Assembly (NCBI RefSeq): GCF_034652275.1
Contig: NZ_JAXIWG010000001.1
Span: 1,240,001 to 1,304,000, forward strand
Direction: 5' to 3'
Length of the DNA: 64,000 nt
Origin: Yoonia sp034652275
GTDB taxonomy: Bacteria > Pseudomonadota > Alphaproteobacteria > Rhodobacterales > Rhodobacteraceae
Made by a program: the position numbers and the translations under genes. Below are positions 55,261 through 64,000 of the stretch, one piece after another (within the stretch, counting starts at the first letter, position 1; each line of letters starts with the position of its first letter). The notes under the pieces were generated by a model. It searched no databases. It worked only from the letters and a program-made list of their open reading frames with translations, and had not been told where the DNA came from.

Positions 55261-56355
55261 TCAGGAATGGACGGCAAAGGGGGCAAGACGCGCCCAGTCG
55301 AATTCAACCCCGGTGCCGGGGATATCGGGTGCAACGCAGTGCGAGCCTTCAAGGACCAGGGGGCGCGTCGTATATTGATCGATCGGAAAGGAATGCACCT
55401 CGACCCAACCGGCACAGGGTTGTGCGCCGACAAGGCTGACATGCAGTTCCTGCATTCCGTGCGAACAGACGGGGATGTTTCTGGCGGCACAAAGCTCTGC
55501 CACTCGCAACCAGCCCGTGATGCCGCCGCAGTTAGACGCATCGGGTTGCAGATATGAACAGGATGACTGTGCCAGCGCATATTCGAATTCGTGGATTGTA
55601 TGCAGGTTCTCACCCATGGCGAGCGGCATCCCAGTGGCTTCGTGGATACGGGCGTAGCCGTCATAGTCGTCGGGGATCGTCGGCTCTTCGAACCACAAAA
55701 GGTCCAGTGGTTTAAACCCCTTGGCCGCGACGATTGCCTGATCCACGGACCAACTGTAGTTCGCATCCACCATAAAATCCCTGTCGGGGCCCAGCAGCGC
55801 GCGCACAGCCTCGGCACGGCGGAAATCGTCGTCCATGTTGGGCTGGCCGACCTTGATCTTCACCGCGGTATAACCCTCGTCGATGAACCCCTGCACGTTG
55901 GCAAGCAGGCGTTCGAGCGAAAGATTGAGATCAATCGCCCCACGATAGGCCCGGCTGCGATTAGACTCCCCGCCCGCCATACGCCATAGCGGTTGTTCCT
56001 CGCGGCGACCCCGCAAGTCCCAAAGCGCGATATCGATGGCTGAAATGGCGAAGGACGCGACGCCGCCGCGCGCGACATAGTGGACGTGCCACTGCATCTT
56101 TTCGTTCAGGGCTTCGACTTGCGTTGCATCCTTGGCCAGCAGGATGGTGCGCAGATCGTGTTGGATCATGGCGACAATCGCCCTACCCCCGACACCGCCC
56201 GTATAGGTATATCCGGTGCCGGAAAGGCCATCATCGGTCGTGATCGTCACCGTCACGAGTTCGAAATGCGTATGATCTCCGTGCTTGGCATCCGACATCA
56301 CCTCTGGAAGAGGGACGCGGAACAGCCGGACCTGCAGGTCAGTGATACGGGACAT
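55261..56355 (-). CDS. Mandelate racemase/enolase-superfamily sugar-acid dehydratase
   Basis: 364 residues. The N-terminal cap is followed by a TIM barrel with the KxK pair in AVKIKVGQ (about 165), metal ligands Asp in MVDANYSW (about 195), Glu in WFEEPTIP (about 222) and Glu in MGENLH (about 248), and the general-base His in VCSHGMQELH (about 298). These are the residues of the mandelate-racemase subgroup, and the GGVASFAISAIDIALWDLRGR block is like galactarate/talarate dehydratases. It probably dehydrates an aldonate or aldarate. The gene is four bases from the permease gene. Confidence 0.88.
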   Translation of the reverse strand: MSRITDLQVRLFRVPLPEVMSDAKHGDHTHFELVTVTITTDDGLSGTGYTYTGGVGGRAIVAMIQHDLRTILLAKDATQVEALNEKMQWHVHYVARGGVASFAISAIDIALWDLRGRREEQPLWRMAGGESNRSRAYRGAIDLNLSLERLLANVQGFIDEGYTAVKIKVGQPNMDDDFRRAEAVRALLGPDRDFMVDANYSWSVDQAIVAAKGFKPLDLLWFEEPTIPDDYDGYARIHEATGMPLAMGENLHTIHEFEYALAQSSCSYLQPDASNCGGITGWLRVAELCAARNIPVCSHGMQELHVSLVGAQPCAGWVEVHSFPIDQYTTRPLVLEGSHCVAPDIPGTGVEFDWARLAPFAVHS

Positions 56356-56358
56356 TGA

Positions 56359-57324
56359 TTATCGCCTCATGTTCGCCGGCCTCGCGAGCCGGGCTTGGAG
56401 AAGGATGACGATGAGCAGGAACAGACCGCGGATAACCGACTGCCAGTGCGCCGACAGGCTGATCGTGCCCTGCCCGTTTTCGAAGTTCAAAAGATTGAAG
56501 ACCAGCCCGAACAGCAGCGCGCCCGCGACGGTCGCCGTCACAGACCCCATGCCACCCGTCAAAAGCGTGCCACCGACCACCACTGCGGCAATGGCTGCAA
56601 GTTCCCAGCCTGCGCCTTCGAGCGGCTGACCTGCGCCATAGCCGGATGCCAGAAACACGCCCGCCATTCCGGCACAGGCACCAGAGAACACATAGACAAA
56701 GATCTCGGCGCGGCGGGTTTTCAAACCCATCAGATGTGCGGCCTCGGCATTGCCACCGATCGCAAGGATCGTGCGGCCCAACGATGTGCGGTCCACAATG
56801 ACCCAAGCCAGAACCACGACAAGAAAGGCGACCACGATTGTCCAAGGCAAGATATTGGCGATCTTGTTCATACCCAGACTTGTGAAATTGCTGGACCAGT
56901 CGACAGGCACCGTGCGGTTGTTCGCCAGCCACAGCGCCGCGCCCTTCGCCGCAAGCATGGTCGCAAGCGTCGCCATGAAAGGCGGCAGCCGCAATCCCGC
57001 AATCATGATCGCGTTGATCGAGCCGGCCAGCATGCCAGCAAGAACGCCGCCCGGCAGCGCGATGATCAACCCCAACGGGGACAGGATGGCAGCAACGACG
57101 CTGGAAAACGCTGCTACCGATCCCACGGACAGGTCAATACCACCGGTCATAATGACAAGACACATCCCGACCGAAATCAGTACGAACATAGAATTGTAGC
57201 CAAGAAACGACGACAGGTTATAGGCGGTCGGGAAATTGTCGTACCGCAGCACGCCGAACATCAACAACGCCAAAAGTGCGACCCAGACCGCGACATGCAC
57301 GTTTTGAGGGAGAAGGGCTTTCAT
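56359..57324 (-). CDS. Sugar ABC transporter permease, YjfF/YtfT (RbsC) type
   Basis: 321-residue RbsC-family permease with about ten TM helices and the signature GIDLSVGSVAAFSSVVAAIL (about 65-84), plus LLTGGMGSVTATVAGAL near 270. It starts in the last base of the neighbouring permease gene. Two permeases with one ATPase and one binding protein is the arrangement of the YtfQRT-YjfF furanose importer. Confidence 0.92.
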   Translation of the reverse strand: MKALLPQNVHVAVWVALLALLMFGVLRYDNFPTAYNLSSFLGYNSMFVLISVGMCLVIMTGGIDLSVGSVAAFSSVVAAILSPLGLIIALPGGVLAGMLAGSINAIMIAGLRLPPFMATLATMLAAKGAALWLANNRTVPVDWSSNFTSLGMNKIANILPWTIVVAFLVVVLAWVIVDRTSLGRTILAIGGNAEAAHLMGLKTRRAEIFVYVFSGACAGMAGVFLASGYGAGQPLEGAGWELAAIAAVVVGGTLLTGGMGSVTATVAGALLFGLVFNLLNFENGQGTISLSAHWQSVIRGLFLLIVILLQARLARPANMRR

Positions 57325-58274
57325 CAGTGCCTCCGGCCGTGTTGTAACCAGACTGCCACTGCGATGATCGCAGCCGTCACGATAAGAGTCTTTTCGTCGG
57401 ACACGCCGTTTGCGATCAGGGTGTAGCCCATCAGTTGAATGAAAGTTGCACCCAGCAAGGCACCCAGGATCGGTGCGCGCCCGCCTGAAAGAGCGGCACC
57501 CCCCACGACAGCGGCGGCAATTGCATCAAGCTCCATCAATTGTCCGATACGTGCGGCATCGGATGCAGAATTGATCGCGACCACAATTAGACCGGCCAGA
57601 CCTGCAAGGGTCGAAGCAATGACGTAGGTTACTATCTTGACCGGAACGACGGGCACACCGGCAAGCACCGCTGCGCGCTCGTTCCCGCCCACGGCCAGCA
57701 GATAGCGCCCGTAGATGGTGCGCCGGACCACCCAGGCCAGACACAGCGCCAGGGCAAGTGCGATCCAGCCCTGTGCGGGAAGGCCCAGAATGCGCCCGGT
57801 GCCAAGCCAGCTAAACGACGGGTTGTTGAAGGTCTGCAGATTTCCGTTCGTCATCAGCTGCGCGATCCCGCGACCCGAGATGAACAGGATCAGGGTCGCT
57901 ATGATCGGCTGCACACCCCAAAGGCTTATTAAGACCCCGTTGAACAGCCCGCACATCGCGGCCAGCAGCATCGGCACGACGATGGCGGCGGCAAGGCCGA
58001 TACCGGGATTGGCTAAGGCCCAATCGGACAGGAAAATCAGCGGCGCCAGCGCGCCTGCGATCGCCATGACCGAACCGACCGACAAGTCGATGCCGCCCGA
58101 GGCGATCACAAGCGTCATGCCCAGCGCCACAATCGCAATTGTCGCGACCTGGCTGACGTTGACCGCCAGCGACCGCATGTTAAGAAAGTTGTCGGTTATG
58201 ACGATGTTGATGCAGATCAGCACCGCAAGCGCTACGATCAAGCCGACCAACCGCCGATCAAGATGACGGATCAT
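57324..58274 (-). CDS. Sugar ABC transporter permease, YtfT (RbsC) type
   Basis: 316-residue paralogue of the next gene, with ASGGIDLSVGSVMAIAGAL (about 60-78) and a conserved GGNERAAVLAGVPVVPVKI loop (about 195) where the ATPase docks. It overlaps the ATPase gene by four bases. The two permeases probably pair as a heterodimer. Confidence 0.92.
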   Translation of the reverse strand: MIRHLDRRLVGLIVALAVLICINIVITDNFLNMRSLAVNVSQVATIAIVALGMTLVIASGGIDLSVGSVMAIAGALAPLIFLSDWALANPGIGLAAAIVVPMLLAAMCGLFNGVLISLWGVQPIIATLILFISGRGIAQLMTNGNLQTFNNPSFSWLGTGRILGLPAQGWIALALALCLAWVVRRTIYGRYLLAVGGNERAAVLAGVPVVPVKIVTYVIASTLAGLAGLIVVAINSASDAARIGQLMELDAIAAAVVGGAALSGGRAPILGALLGATFIQLMGYTLIANGVSDEKTLIVTAAIIAVAVWLQHGRRH

Positions 58275-59791
58275 ACTTCACCTCCGACCGCCATGGCATG
58301 GATCAGTTGGTCTTCCGTCACGCCGGGGTTTTTCAACCGCGATACACTGCGCCCTTCGTGCATGACGATGATGTCATGCGCGCCTTCGATCAGTTCCTCG
58401 AATTCGGAGGAAATCAGCAGCACAGCACAGCCTTGTTCGACCTTTTGCCGGATGATGGCTTGAATCTCGAGTTTGGCCCCAACATCGACACCACGTGTCG
58501 GCTCGTCCAGGATCAGTAGGCGCGGGTCGGTTGCGAGCCAGCGGCCAAGCAATACCTTTTGCTGGTTGCCGCCGGAAAGTTCACGGATCGGCTGTTCCAT
58601 ATCCGCAACCTTGATGCCGAGAGCCTTGATGAACCCTTCGACGATACTGCGCTCTCGGGCCTCGTTGATGATGCCCATGCGCGTCAGCTTGGGCAACAGG
58701 GCGAGGGTCAGATTCTCGCGCACCGACAGATCGGGAATGATGCCTTCAGTTTTTCGGTCCTCGGTCAGAAAGGCCATCCCTGCTGCGATGGCCCCGCGGG
58801 GCGACGATATCGCGGCAAGGGCGCCGTCCACGATGATTTCACCAGCGCTAAGTTGGTCCATGCCGAAAATGGCGCGAGCAGCTTCGGTGCGGCCCGATCC
58901 CAGCAAGCCGGCCAGACCCACGATCTCGCCCGAGCGGATCGTCAGGTCAAGCTTGCGCAGCCGTCTGTTGGTGGCGATGCCCTTGGCCTCGACGATTTTC
59001 GGGCCATCCGATGGCGCATTACTGCCAGCCAGTTCGGTCATGCCCGCATTGCGGATGTCTTCGGCGCTGCGCCCCAGCATTCCGGCTATCAGATCGAGTT
59101 TCGTCAGGTCGTTCATCTGCGCGGTGCTGACAGTGCGCCCGTCGCGCAGGATCGTCATTGAATCGCAGATATCAAACAACTCGTCGAGGAAATGGCTGAC
59201 GTAAATGACAGATGTGCCCTGCGCCTTGAGTTGCCGGATCACGCCGAACAGGCCCTTCACCTCGCGTTCGTCGAGTGACGATGTCGGCTCATCCATGATG
59301 AGCAGTTTCGCATCCATCGACGCGGCACGCCCGATTGCGACAAGCTGCTGGATCGCGGTGGGGTAACTACCCAGCGCACGATGCGGATCGATATCAATTC
59401 CGAACCGCGACAGGACGCCTTTCGCTCGCCGCTCTGCTTCGCGCCAGTCGATCATGCCGAACCGCGTGCGTGGCTCATAGCCGAGAATAATATTCTCTAT
59501 GACGGTGCGCTGCGGCACCAGCGTCAGTTCCTGATAAATGGTTGCGATGCCCGCTTCCTGCGCGTCGCGGGGCGAACGCAGATCGACCTCGCGCCCTTGC
59601 CAGCGCACGGTGCCGCCGTCCCGCCTGTAAACGCCGGTCAGGATCTTGATCAGCGTGGATTTTCCAGCACCATTCTGACCGACCAGGGCGTGAACCTCGC
59701 CCGGCGCGATGGACAGGTTGCCCTCGGCCAATGCGACCACGCCGCCGAAGGATTTGGTGATCTCGGTCATCTGCAAAAGAGGTTCAGTCAT
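58271..59791 (-). CDS. Sugar ABC transporter ATPase, YtfR/RbsA type
   Basis: 506-residue double ABC domain protein. Domain 1 has Walker A GQNGAGKST (about 38-46) and the signature LGSYPTAIQQLVAIGRA; domain 2 has a degenerate Walker A GLLGSGRTE (about 295) and an intact LSGGNQQKVLLGRWL signature (about 405). One active and one weak site is usual in RbsA-like ATPases. It drives the import of the furanose sugar delivered by the binding protein. Confidence 0.94.
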   Translation of the reverse strand: MTEPLLQMTEITKSFGGVVALAEGNLSIAPGEVHALVGQNGAGKSTLIKILTGVYRRDGGTVRWQGREVDLRSPRDAQEAGIATIYQELTLVPQRTVIENIILGYEPRTRFGMIDWREAERRAKGVLSRFGIDIDPHRALGSYPTAIQQLVAIGRAASMDAKLLIMDEPTSSLDEREVKGLFGVIRQLKAQGTSVIYVSHFLDELFDICDSMTILRDGRTVSTAQMNDLTKLDLIAGMLGRSAEDIRNAGMTELAGSNAPSDGPKIVEAKGIATNRRLRKLDLTIRSGEIVGLAGLLGSGRTEAARAIFGMDQLSAGEIIVDGALAAISSPRGAIAAGMAFLTEDRKTEGIIPDLSVRENLTLALLPKLTRMGIINEARERSIVEGFIKALGIKVADMEQPIRELSGGNQQKVLLGRWLATDPRLLILDEPTRGVDVGAKLEIQAIIRQKVEQGCAVLLISSEFEELIEGAHDIIVMHEGRSVSRLKNPGVTEDQLIHAMAVGGEV

Positions 59792-59826
59792 TGGGCCGCC
59801 TTGCCGTGAAAAATACCGGGTGCAGA

Positions 59827-59844
59827 GGGCCGCCGTGACGGCCC
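59827..59844 (-). promoter_or_regulatory. Hairpin between binding-protein and ATPase genes
   Basis: GGGCCG and CGGCCC pair around a six-base loop, 29 bases after the binding-protein stop and 36 before the ATPase start, with no T-run directly after it. Such stem-loops often protect the upstream mRNA so that more binding protein than ATPase is made. Confidence 0.5.
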
Positions 59845-59872
59845 CCGGCTTTCTCTTGGAGGAACAAGTTGA

Positions 59873-60847
59873 TCAGTAAGCTTCGTCGATGTGATCGGCT
59901 GCGTTTTCAGCATTAAAGATGCGGTCTTCGACCTTGACCCAAGGTTCGATTGTCTCACCCGCAGCGAACTGGGTCATGACTTCACATGCCAGCGGGCCAA
60001 AGAATGGTGAGCTTTCCACTGTAACGCCCATCTTGCCATCAATGATGGCCTGCAAAGCGTCGCGTGTTCCGTCGATCGACACAACAAGCACATCCGCACC
60101 CGGCACTCGGCCCGCAGCCTCAAGGGCTTGAATGGCTCCGATCGCCATTTCATCGTTGTGCGCATAGACGACGTTCACGTCGGGATGGGCCTGCAGCAGG
60201 GTTTCCATCACGCGCCGCCCTTCGTTGCGGGCAAAGTCGCCCGAACGGCTTGCGACAATCGTGAAGCGGTCATCGCCTGCAATGGCTTCGTCAAAACCTT
60301 GCTTGCGGTCGTTGGCAGGCGAGGACCCTGTCGTGCCTTCGAGCTGGATGATGATGCCTTGCTCGCCTTCGAAGTTTTCCATCAGCCACTCGGCTGCACG
60401 GCCACCCTGCTCGATGAAGTCCGAACCAAGGAACGACACGTAATCGCGCCCAGCCTGCGCGACGTTAGGATCAACCGAGCGGTCGACCAGGAACGTCGGG
60501 ATGCCAGCTGCCTTGGCACGCATCACGGCTGGGATCAGCGGGCTTTCTTCGCGTGGTGGCAGGAACAGGACGTCAATGCCTTGCGCGATCATGCTGTCCA
60601 CGTCCGACACCTGCTTTGCAGCAGACCCATCGGCATCCGTGATGATCAGATCCCAGCCGCAGGTGGCGGCGGTATCACGGAAGCTTTGTGTCTGCGCAAT
60701 GCGCCAAGGATTGTTGCTCTCCGTTTGTGCGAAACCCACGCTGTAACGCTCTTTCTGCTCGAGCGGAGGCAGGTCTTGGGCCATGCCCAATCCGGCCGAC
60801 AATACGAGCGACACAGTCGCTGCGCCGATTAAAATCCGTCTTTTCAT
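59873..60847 (-). CDS. Periplasmic sugar-binding protein, YtfQ-like
   Basis: 324-residue type I periplasmic binding protein with signal peptide MKRRILIGAATVSLVLSAGLGMAQ. SVGFAQTESNNPWRIAQTQSFRD (about 35-57), DRSVDPN, LEGTTGSSPANDRKQGF, RSGDFARNEGRRVMETLLQ and VYAHNDEMAIGAIQALEAAG follow E. coli YtfQ, the galactofuranose-binding protein, closely. GGGAGGATGAA precedes the ATG. Galactofuranose or a related furanose is the likely ligand, an inference from this likeness. Confidence 0.9.
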   Translation of the reverse strand: MKRRILIGAATVSLVLSAGLGMAQDLPPLEQKERYSVGFAQTESNNPWRIAQTQSFRDTAATCGWDLIITDADGSAAKQVSDVDSMIAQGIDVLFLPPREESPLIPAVMRAKAAGIPTFLVDRSVDPNVAQAGRDYVSFLGSDFIEQGGRAAEWLMENFEGEQGIIIQLEGTTGSSPANDRKQGFDEAIAGDDRFTIVASRSGDFARNEGRRVMETLLQAHPDVNVVYAHNDEMAIGAIQALEAAGRVPGADVLVVSIDGTRDALQAIIDGKMGVTVESSPFFGPLACEVMTQFAAGETIEPWVKVEDRIFNAENAADHIDEAY

Positions 60848-60900
60848 TTCATCCTCCCTTGGTGTGCGGCCAGTCGCGGCCCGCACTTTTTCAGGCCCAT

Positions 60901-62358
60901 TCAGGCCCAGTTCAGGTACATCGTCTTTTTCTTGAGGTACCCGTCGAACCCGTGCTTCCCATCCTCGCCGCCAAGGCCCGAACGGCCCCAGCCGGAATGG
61001 AAGCCCTGCACCTGTTCGCCATTGGCGCGGTTGCAGTAAATCTCACCACAATTCAGTCGCGCAGCGACCGCCATCAGACGGCGCTGGTCGCGCGTCCAGA
61101 TATAGGCGGACAGACCGAAATCGCTGTCATTTGCATAAGTCATCGCCTGCTCGAAATCGTCGACGATCAGGGCAGCGATCACCGGACCGAAGATCTCTTC
61201 GCGCATTGCGGGTAGGTCATTGTTCTGAGCCAGCAGAACCGTTGGCGCGATCCAGTGTCCCTTTGCGAATGCCCCCTCTTTTAGCGGCCCACCGCGCAGC
61301 AAGGCTTCTGCGCCCGCTGCGATTGAGGCCACGGTGATCGCCTCGACCTTTTCCAGTTCGCCCTTGCTTACCTTCGGGCCGATGTCGGGGTCGGTCAGCG
61401 GCTGGCCAATCGTCAGGGCGGCAGCCTTGGCGGTGAATTTCGCAAGAAACTCATCGGCAATCGCGCGGTGCAGATACATGCGTTCATTGCATGTACAGAT
61501 CTGACCATTGTTGGTGAACCGCGCAAGGATTGCGGCCTCGACAGCACGGTCGATATCGGCATCTTCCATGACGATGAACGGCGCCTTGCCACCCAGCTCC
61601 AGCCGCAGCACCTTGATGTCTTCGGCACCTGCGCTGTAAATTTCCCGCCCCGCGCGGGTCGAACCAGTCATAGTCACCAAATCCGCCCGGTCAACCAAAG
61701 CCCGCCCAAACGTGCGGCCATCGCCAGTCACGACATTGAACAGCCCTGCAGGAAGCCCAGCCTTTTCGGCCAACCCCGCAAGAGCCAGCCCCGATAGCGG
61801 CGTATATTCGTGCGCTTTCAGAATGAACGCATTGCCCGCAACCAAAGCTGGCCCCAACTTGCGCGCAGCCAAGGCCAATGGGTAATTCCACGCCGTCAGA
61901 CCGACGACGACACCGTAAGGCAAGCGGCGGATCTGGATTTCCTCATTGCGGTTGTCGGACGGCACGATCTCGCCCTCAATCCGGCGGGCGTTTTCGGCGG
62001 CAAAGCGCAGGAAGGATTCGGTCGCATGCACCTCGCCCCGCGCTTGACTGATCGGCTTGCCCTGTTCGGCGACCACGATCTGCGCCAGAAGTTCGGCATT
62101 TGCGCACACCTCATTGGCCAAGGCAATCACTGCGCGTCCACGCTCCACCGCTGGCACCTGCGCCCAGAGACGCTGTGCCTTTCGGGCGGCCTGCACAGCT
62201 TCTTCTGCCACGTCAGTGCCACCGATGGATGTCGTGGCAATCACAGCTTCCGTGGCGGGGTTTTCGACCGCGCTCCCGTCAACATCAGCCGCAGTCCAGC
62301 GCCCGTCGATGAACATGCCCGCCCGAAGCGGAACATCGTCCTGTATCATTTTAGACAT
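60901..62358 (-). CDS. Aldehyde dehydrogenase, AldA (lactaldehyde/glycolaldehyde) type
   Basis: 485-residue NAD(P)-dependent aldehyde dehydrogenase. VVVGLTAWNYPLALAARKLGPAL (about 150), the GSTRAGREI nucleotide loop, catalytic Glu in RLELGGKAP (about 250) and Cys in NNGQICTCNERMYLH (about 284) are present. The C-terminal QGFHSGWGRSGLGGEDGKHG tail is characteristic of AldA. I use the ATG at 62358; the ribosome site is weak, and 62349 or 62406 are alternatives. It is the first gene of the minus-strand catabolic operon and could oxidise lactaldehyde or glycolaldehyde from sugar cleavage. Confidence 0.9.
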   Translation of the reverse strand: MSKMIQDDVPLRAGMFIDGRWTAADVDGSAVENPATEAVIATTSIGGTDVAEEAVQAARKAQRLWAQVPAVERGRAVIALANEVCANAELLAQIVVAEQGKPISQARGEVHATESFLRFAAENARRIEGEIVPSDNRNEEIQIRRLPYGVVVGLTAWNYPLALAARKLGPALVAGNAFILKAHEYTPLSGLALAGLAEKAGLPAGLFNVVTGDGRTFGRALVDRADLVTMTGSTRAGREIYSAGAEDIKVLRLELGGKAPFIVMEDADIDRAVEAAILARFTNNGQICTCNERMYLHRAIADEFLAKFTAKAAALTIGQPLTDPDIGPKVSKGELEKVEAITVASIAAGAEALLRGGPLKEGAFAKGHWIAPTVLLAQNNDLPAMREEIFGPVIAALIVDDFEQAMTYANDSDFGLSAYIWTRDQRRLMAVAARLNCGEIYCNRANGEQVQGFHSGWGRSGLGGEDGKHGFDGYLKKKTMYLNWA

Positions 62359-62609
62359 ATCTATAAGCACTGACTTGGCCTTTTTAGTATTATCAAACTT
62401 GACCAACTCTGTCGCCGATTCAAGCCGTCGTCAACGTAGAATTTTGCAATCTGCCATTTTTTTGGGGTAAATTTTTGAAAATTTCAGTATTTATTAGCCA
62501 AAACTACCCGATGTAAATATATCAACTATTTTTTGGTCTGACAAAAACAACAAACTTGCGTCACTCGAAAGACTATATATGATCATACCAAACTCAGATG
62601 GAGCAACGC
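62359..62609. promoter_or_regulatory. AT-rich divergent control region with GntR-type operator
   Basis: TGGTCTGACAA at 62534-62544 fits the FCD-GntR consensus TNGTNNNACNA. It sits inside a longer symmetric run, TTTTTGGTCTGACAAAAA (62530-62547). A separate palindrome TATGATCATA (62578-62587) lies 22 bases before the regulator start. The region separates the catabolic operon from its regulator. Confidence 0.6.
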
Positions 62610-63329
62610 ATGGACGTGAGCAATCAGTTGAAGGGTTCAGACTATCGCGCAGCCGACTCGGTCGTACGTGCGTTGGAGGCCCGGATCGCAGCGGGGGATC
62701 TGGTCGACGGGGATGCTCTTCCTTCGGAACGCGATCTGATCGAGACTTTTGGCGTCAGCCGCACCGTGGTGCGGGAGGCGGTTGCCGCGCTGGCCAGCCG
62801 CGGCCTTGTCGAAAGCCGCCCTCGCTTTCGCCCCGTCATACGCCGCCCGGGCTATGACGCCGCCCTTGCTGCAGCAGATGGTGTGGTCGGGCACCTTCTG
62901 GCGCGGTCGGGCGGCGTGAAGAACCTTTACGACACCCGCGTCTTTCTGGAAGCGGGTCTTGTCAGGCAAGCCGCCCTTTCTGCCAGAAAAGAACACATCG
63001 ACGCACTGGAACTGGCGCTGCGCGCGAATGAAAACGCCATTCCCGACAGTGAAGAGTTCTACAAGACCGATGTCGCCTTCCATGCTGTCTTGTACGAAAT
63101 CCCGCGAAACCCGGTTTTTCCAGCGATTCATAAGGCTTTTACAGCCTGGCTGGCCCCCCATTGGGTCAAGATGCCAAGGTCGCCCGAACGCAACCGCGTG
63201 AACTTTCAGCGCCATTCCGACATTTTCACTGCCATCCGCGATCGCGACCCCGACGCAGCAGAGGCCGCATTGCAGGCTCACCTCAGCTCTGCGTGGGAAT
63301 ATGTGCGCGGCACTTTCAACGAAGTTTAG
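62610..63329 (+). CDS. GntR-family regulator, FCD subgroup
   Basis: 239 residues. N-terminal winged helix (GDALPSERDLIETFGVSRTVVREAVAALASRGLVESRPRF, about 35-75) and C-terminal FCD domain with metal/ligand residues in YDTRVFLEAGLVR, TDVAFHAVLYE and FQRHSDIFTAI. The ATG at 62610 has GGAG six bases upstream; another ATG four codons earlier is possible. It is divergent from the aldA-like/ytfQRT operon and probably represses it until a sugar acid binds. Confidence 0.92.
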   Translation: MDVSNQLKGSDYRAADSVVRALEARIAAGDLVDGDALPSERDLIETFGVSRTVVREAVAALASRGLVESRPRFRPVIRRPGYDAALAAADGVVGHLLARSGGVKNLYDTRVFLEAGLVRQAALSARKEHIDALELALRANENAIPDSEEFYKTDVAFHAVLYEIPRNPVFPAIHKAFTAWLAPHWVKMPRSPERNRVNFQRHSDIFTAIRDRDPDAAEAALQAHLSSAWEYVRGTFNEV

Positions 63330-63382
63330 CCGCGACGTCCCGCAAGGGACACAGCGCAGATGCAACAAAAGGGACGTACGTC

Positions 63383-64000
63383 ATGGCGCGCGAAGAATTC
63401 GATCATATCGTCGTGGGCGGCGGTTCTGCGGGATGTGTCGCGGCGGCGCGGCTGGTCAGCGACGGTGGCAACCGGGTGTTGGTGCTCGAGGGTGGTCATT
63501 CCAACCGTCACCCGCTGCTTGATATGCCGCCGGGCATCTTCAAGATGATTAACGGTTCCAAGTTCATGAACTACCATACGACCGTCCCGCAGGCGCATCT
63601 GGGCGGACGCAAGCATGATATCCCACAAGCGAACGTGCTGGGCGGCGGGTCATCGGTCAACGCACAGGTCTATATGCGCGGGCGACCATCGGATTACGAC
63701 AGCTGGGACGCCGAACTGCGCGGCAATAATGACGGCGCGGACTGGTCATGGAACGCGGCACTGAAACACTTCCGCGGAATGGAAGACAACAACCGCCTCA
63801 ACAACGAATTGCACGGCGTCGGCGGGCAGATGCAGGTGTCGGACCCCGGCCATATCGACCAGACCTCGCGCTGGTTCGTGCAGGCGGTGCAAGCCCTGGG
63901 AGAGCCGTACAACGCGGATTTCAATGGCACTGCGCAGCGAGGTGTCGGGTTTTACCAGTTCATGAACCGGCATGGCCGGCGCTCTTCGGCGGCCTATGCA
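63383..64000 (+). CDS. GMC-family FAD oxidoreductase (3' end outside window)
   Basis: At least 206 residues are visible. The FAD motif VVGGGSAGCVAAARLVSDGGNRVLVLEGG is at about 9-37, and the GMC signature region GGRKHDIPQANVLGGGSSVNAQVYMRG lies at about 75-101. It resembles choline/alcohol dehydrogenases of the GMC group. It starts 53 bp after the GntR gene on the same strand, so it may belong to the sugar locus, for example as an alcohol or sugar oxidase. The substrate is unknown. Confidence 0.9.
   Translation, partial: MAREEFDHIVVGGGSAGCVAAARLVSDGGNRVLVLEGGHSNRHPLLDMPPGIFKMINGSKFMNYHTTVPQAHLGGRKHDIPQANVLGGGSSVNAQVYMRGRPSDYDSWDAELRGNNDGADWSWNAALKHFRGMEDNNRLNNELHGVGGQMQVSDPGHIDQTSRWFVQAVQALGEPYNADFNGTAQRGVGFYQFMNRHGRRSSAAYA

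Noticed and set aside
56395..57426. Plus-strand frame opposite the permease genes
   Set aside because: Arg/Gln/Asp/His-rich antisense shadow of two permease genes.

Overview
The window looks like the chromosome of an alphaproteobacterium of the Rhodobacterales (Roseobacter group). The grounds are high GC; the tolQRAB-pal-cpoB-tilS-ftsH run next to ruvCAB and ybgC; the full cbb3 oxidase set (ccoNOQP and ccoGHIS) with FnrL and perfect FNR boxes; the fused ATP sulfurylase/APS kinase; the small DUF1127 and DUF1150 proteins; and an FtsH that starts with TTG. Taxonomy is inferred from gene content only.

Layout. 1-3606: one-carbon and housekeeping genes (folD partial, chorismate mutase, fhs, MOSC protein). 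3737-15415: a long minus-strand block for envelope integrity, tRNA-Ile modification and Holliday-junction processing (ftsH, tilS, cpoB, pal, tolB, tolA, tolR, tolQ, ybgC, unknown, ruvB, ruvA, ruvC). 15699-19280: small proteins, prmA, msrA, an MFS carrier. 19404-23582: ccoGHIS behind an FNR box. 23585-26353: homogentisate degradation (fah, hmgA) with a divergent MarR regulator. 26389-28590: groESL with promoter, CIRCE element and terminator. 28637-37253: a DMT exporter, a secreted hydrolase, purEK, Hsp20/DUF1150, a glycosyltransferase, sat-cysC, trxB and an Lrp regulator. 37395-42705: ccoNOQP, a universal stress protein and fnrL around two tandem FNR boxes. 42818-44255: an LpxL-like acyltransferase and a rhodanese interrupted by a frameshift in a T7 run.

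44256-53464 is a lower-GC accessory island. Its core is an operon of three transposition genes, TnsA-like, TnsB-like (D-35-E intact) and TnsC-like, without a TniQ/TnsD gene in the window. The TnsA-like protein appears to have lost the usual Q/E-x-K end of its nuclease motif. A candidate antisense RNA lies in the leader of the operon. Around it sit a possible uracil-DNA-glycosylase-fold protein, a small secreted protein, a two-TM coiled-coil protein, a zinc-ribbon protein and gene fragments. This is the least explained part of the window.

53465-64000 is a sugar or sugar-acid utilisation locus. It has a YtfQRT/YjfF-type furanose ABC importer (binding protein, ATPase, two permeases), a mandelate-racemase-family dehydratase, a zinc alcohol dehydrogenase, a KduD-like SDR and an AldA-type aldehyde dehydrogenase, all on the minus strand. 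A divergent FCD-GntR regulator and the start of a GMC oxidoreductase follow.

I saw no rRNA gene, tRNA gene or CRISPR array.
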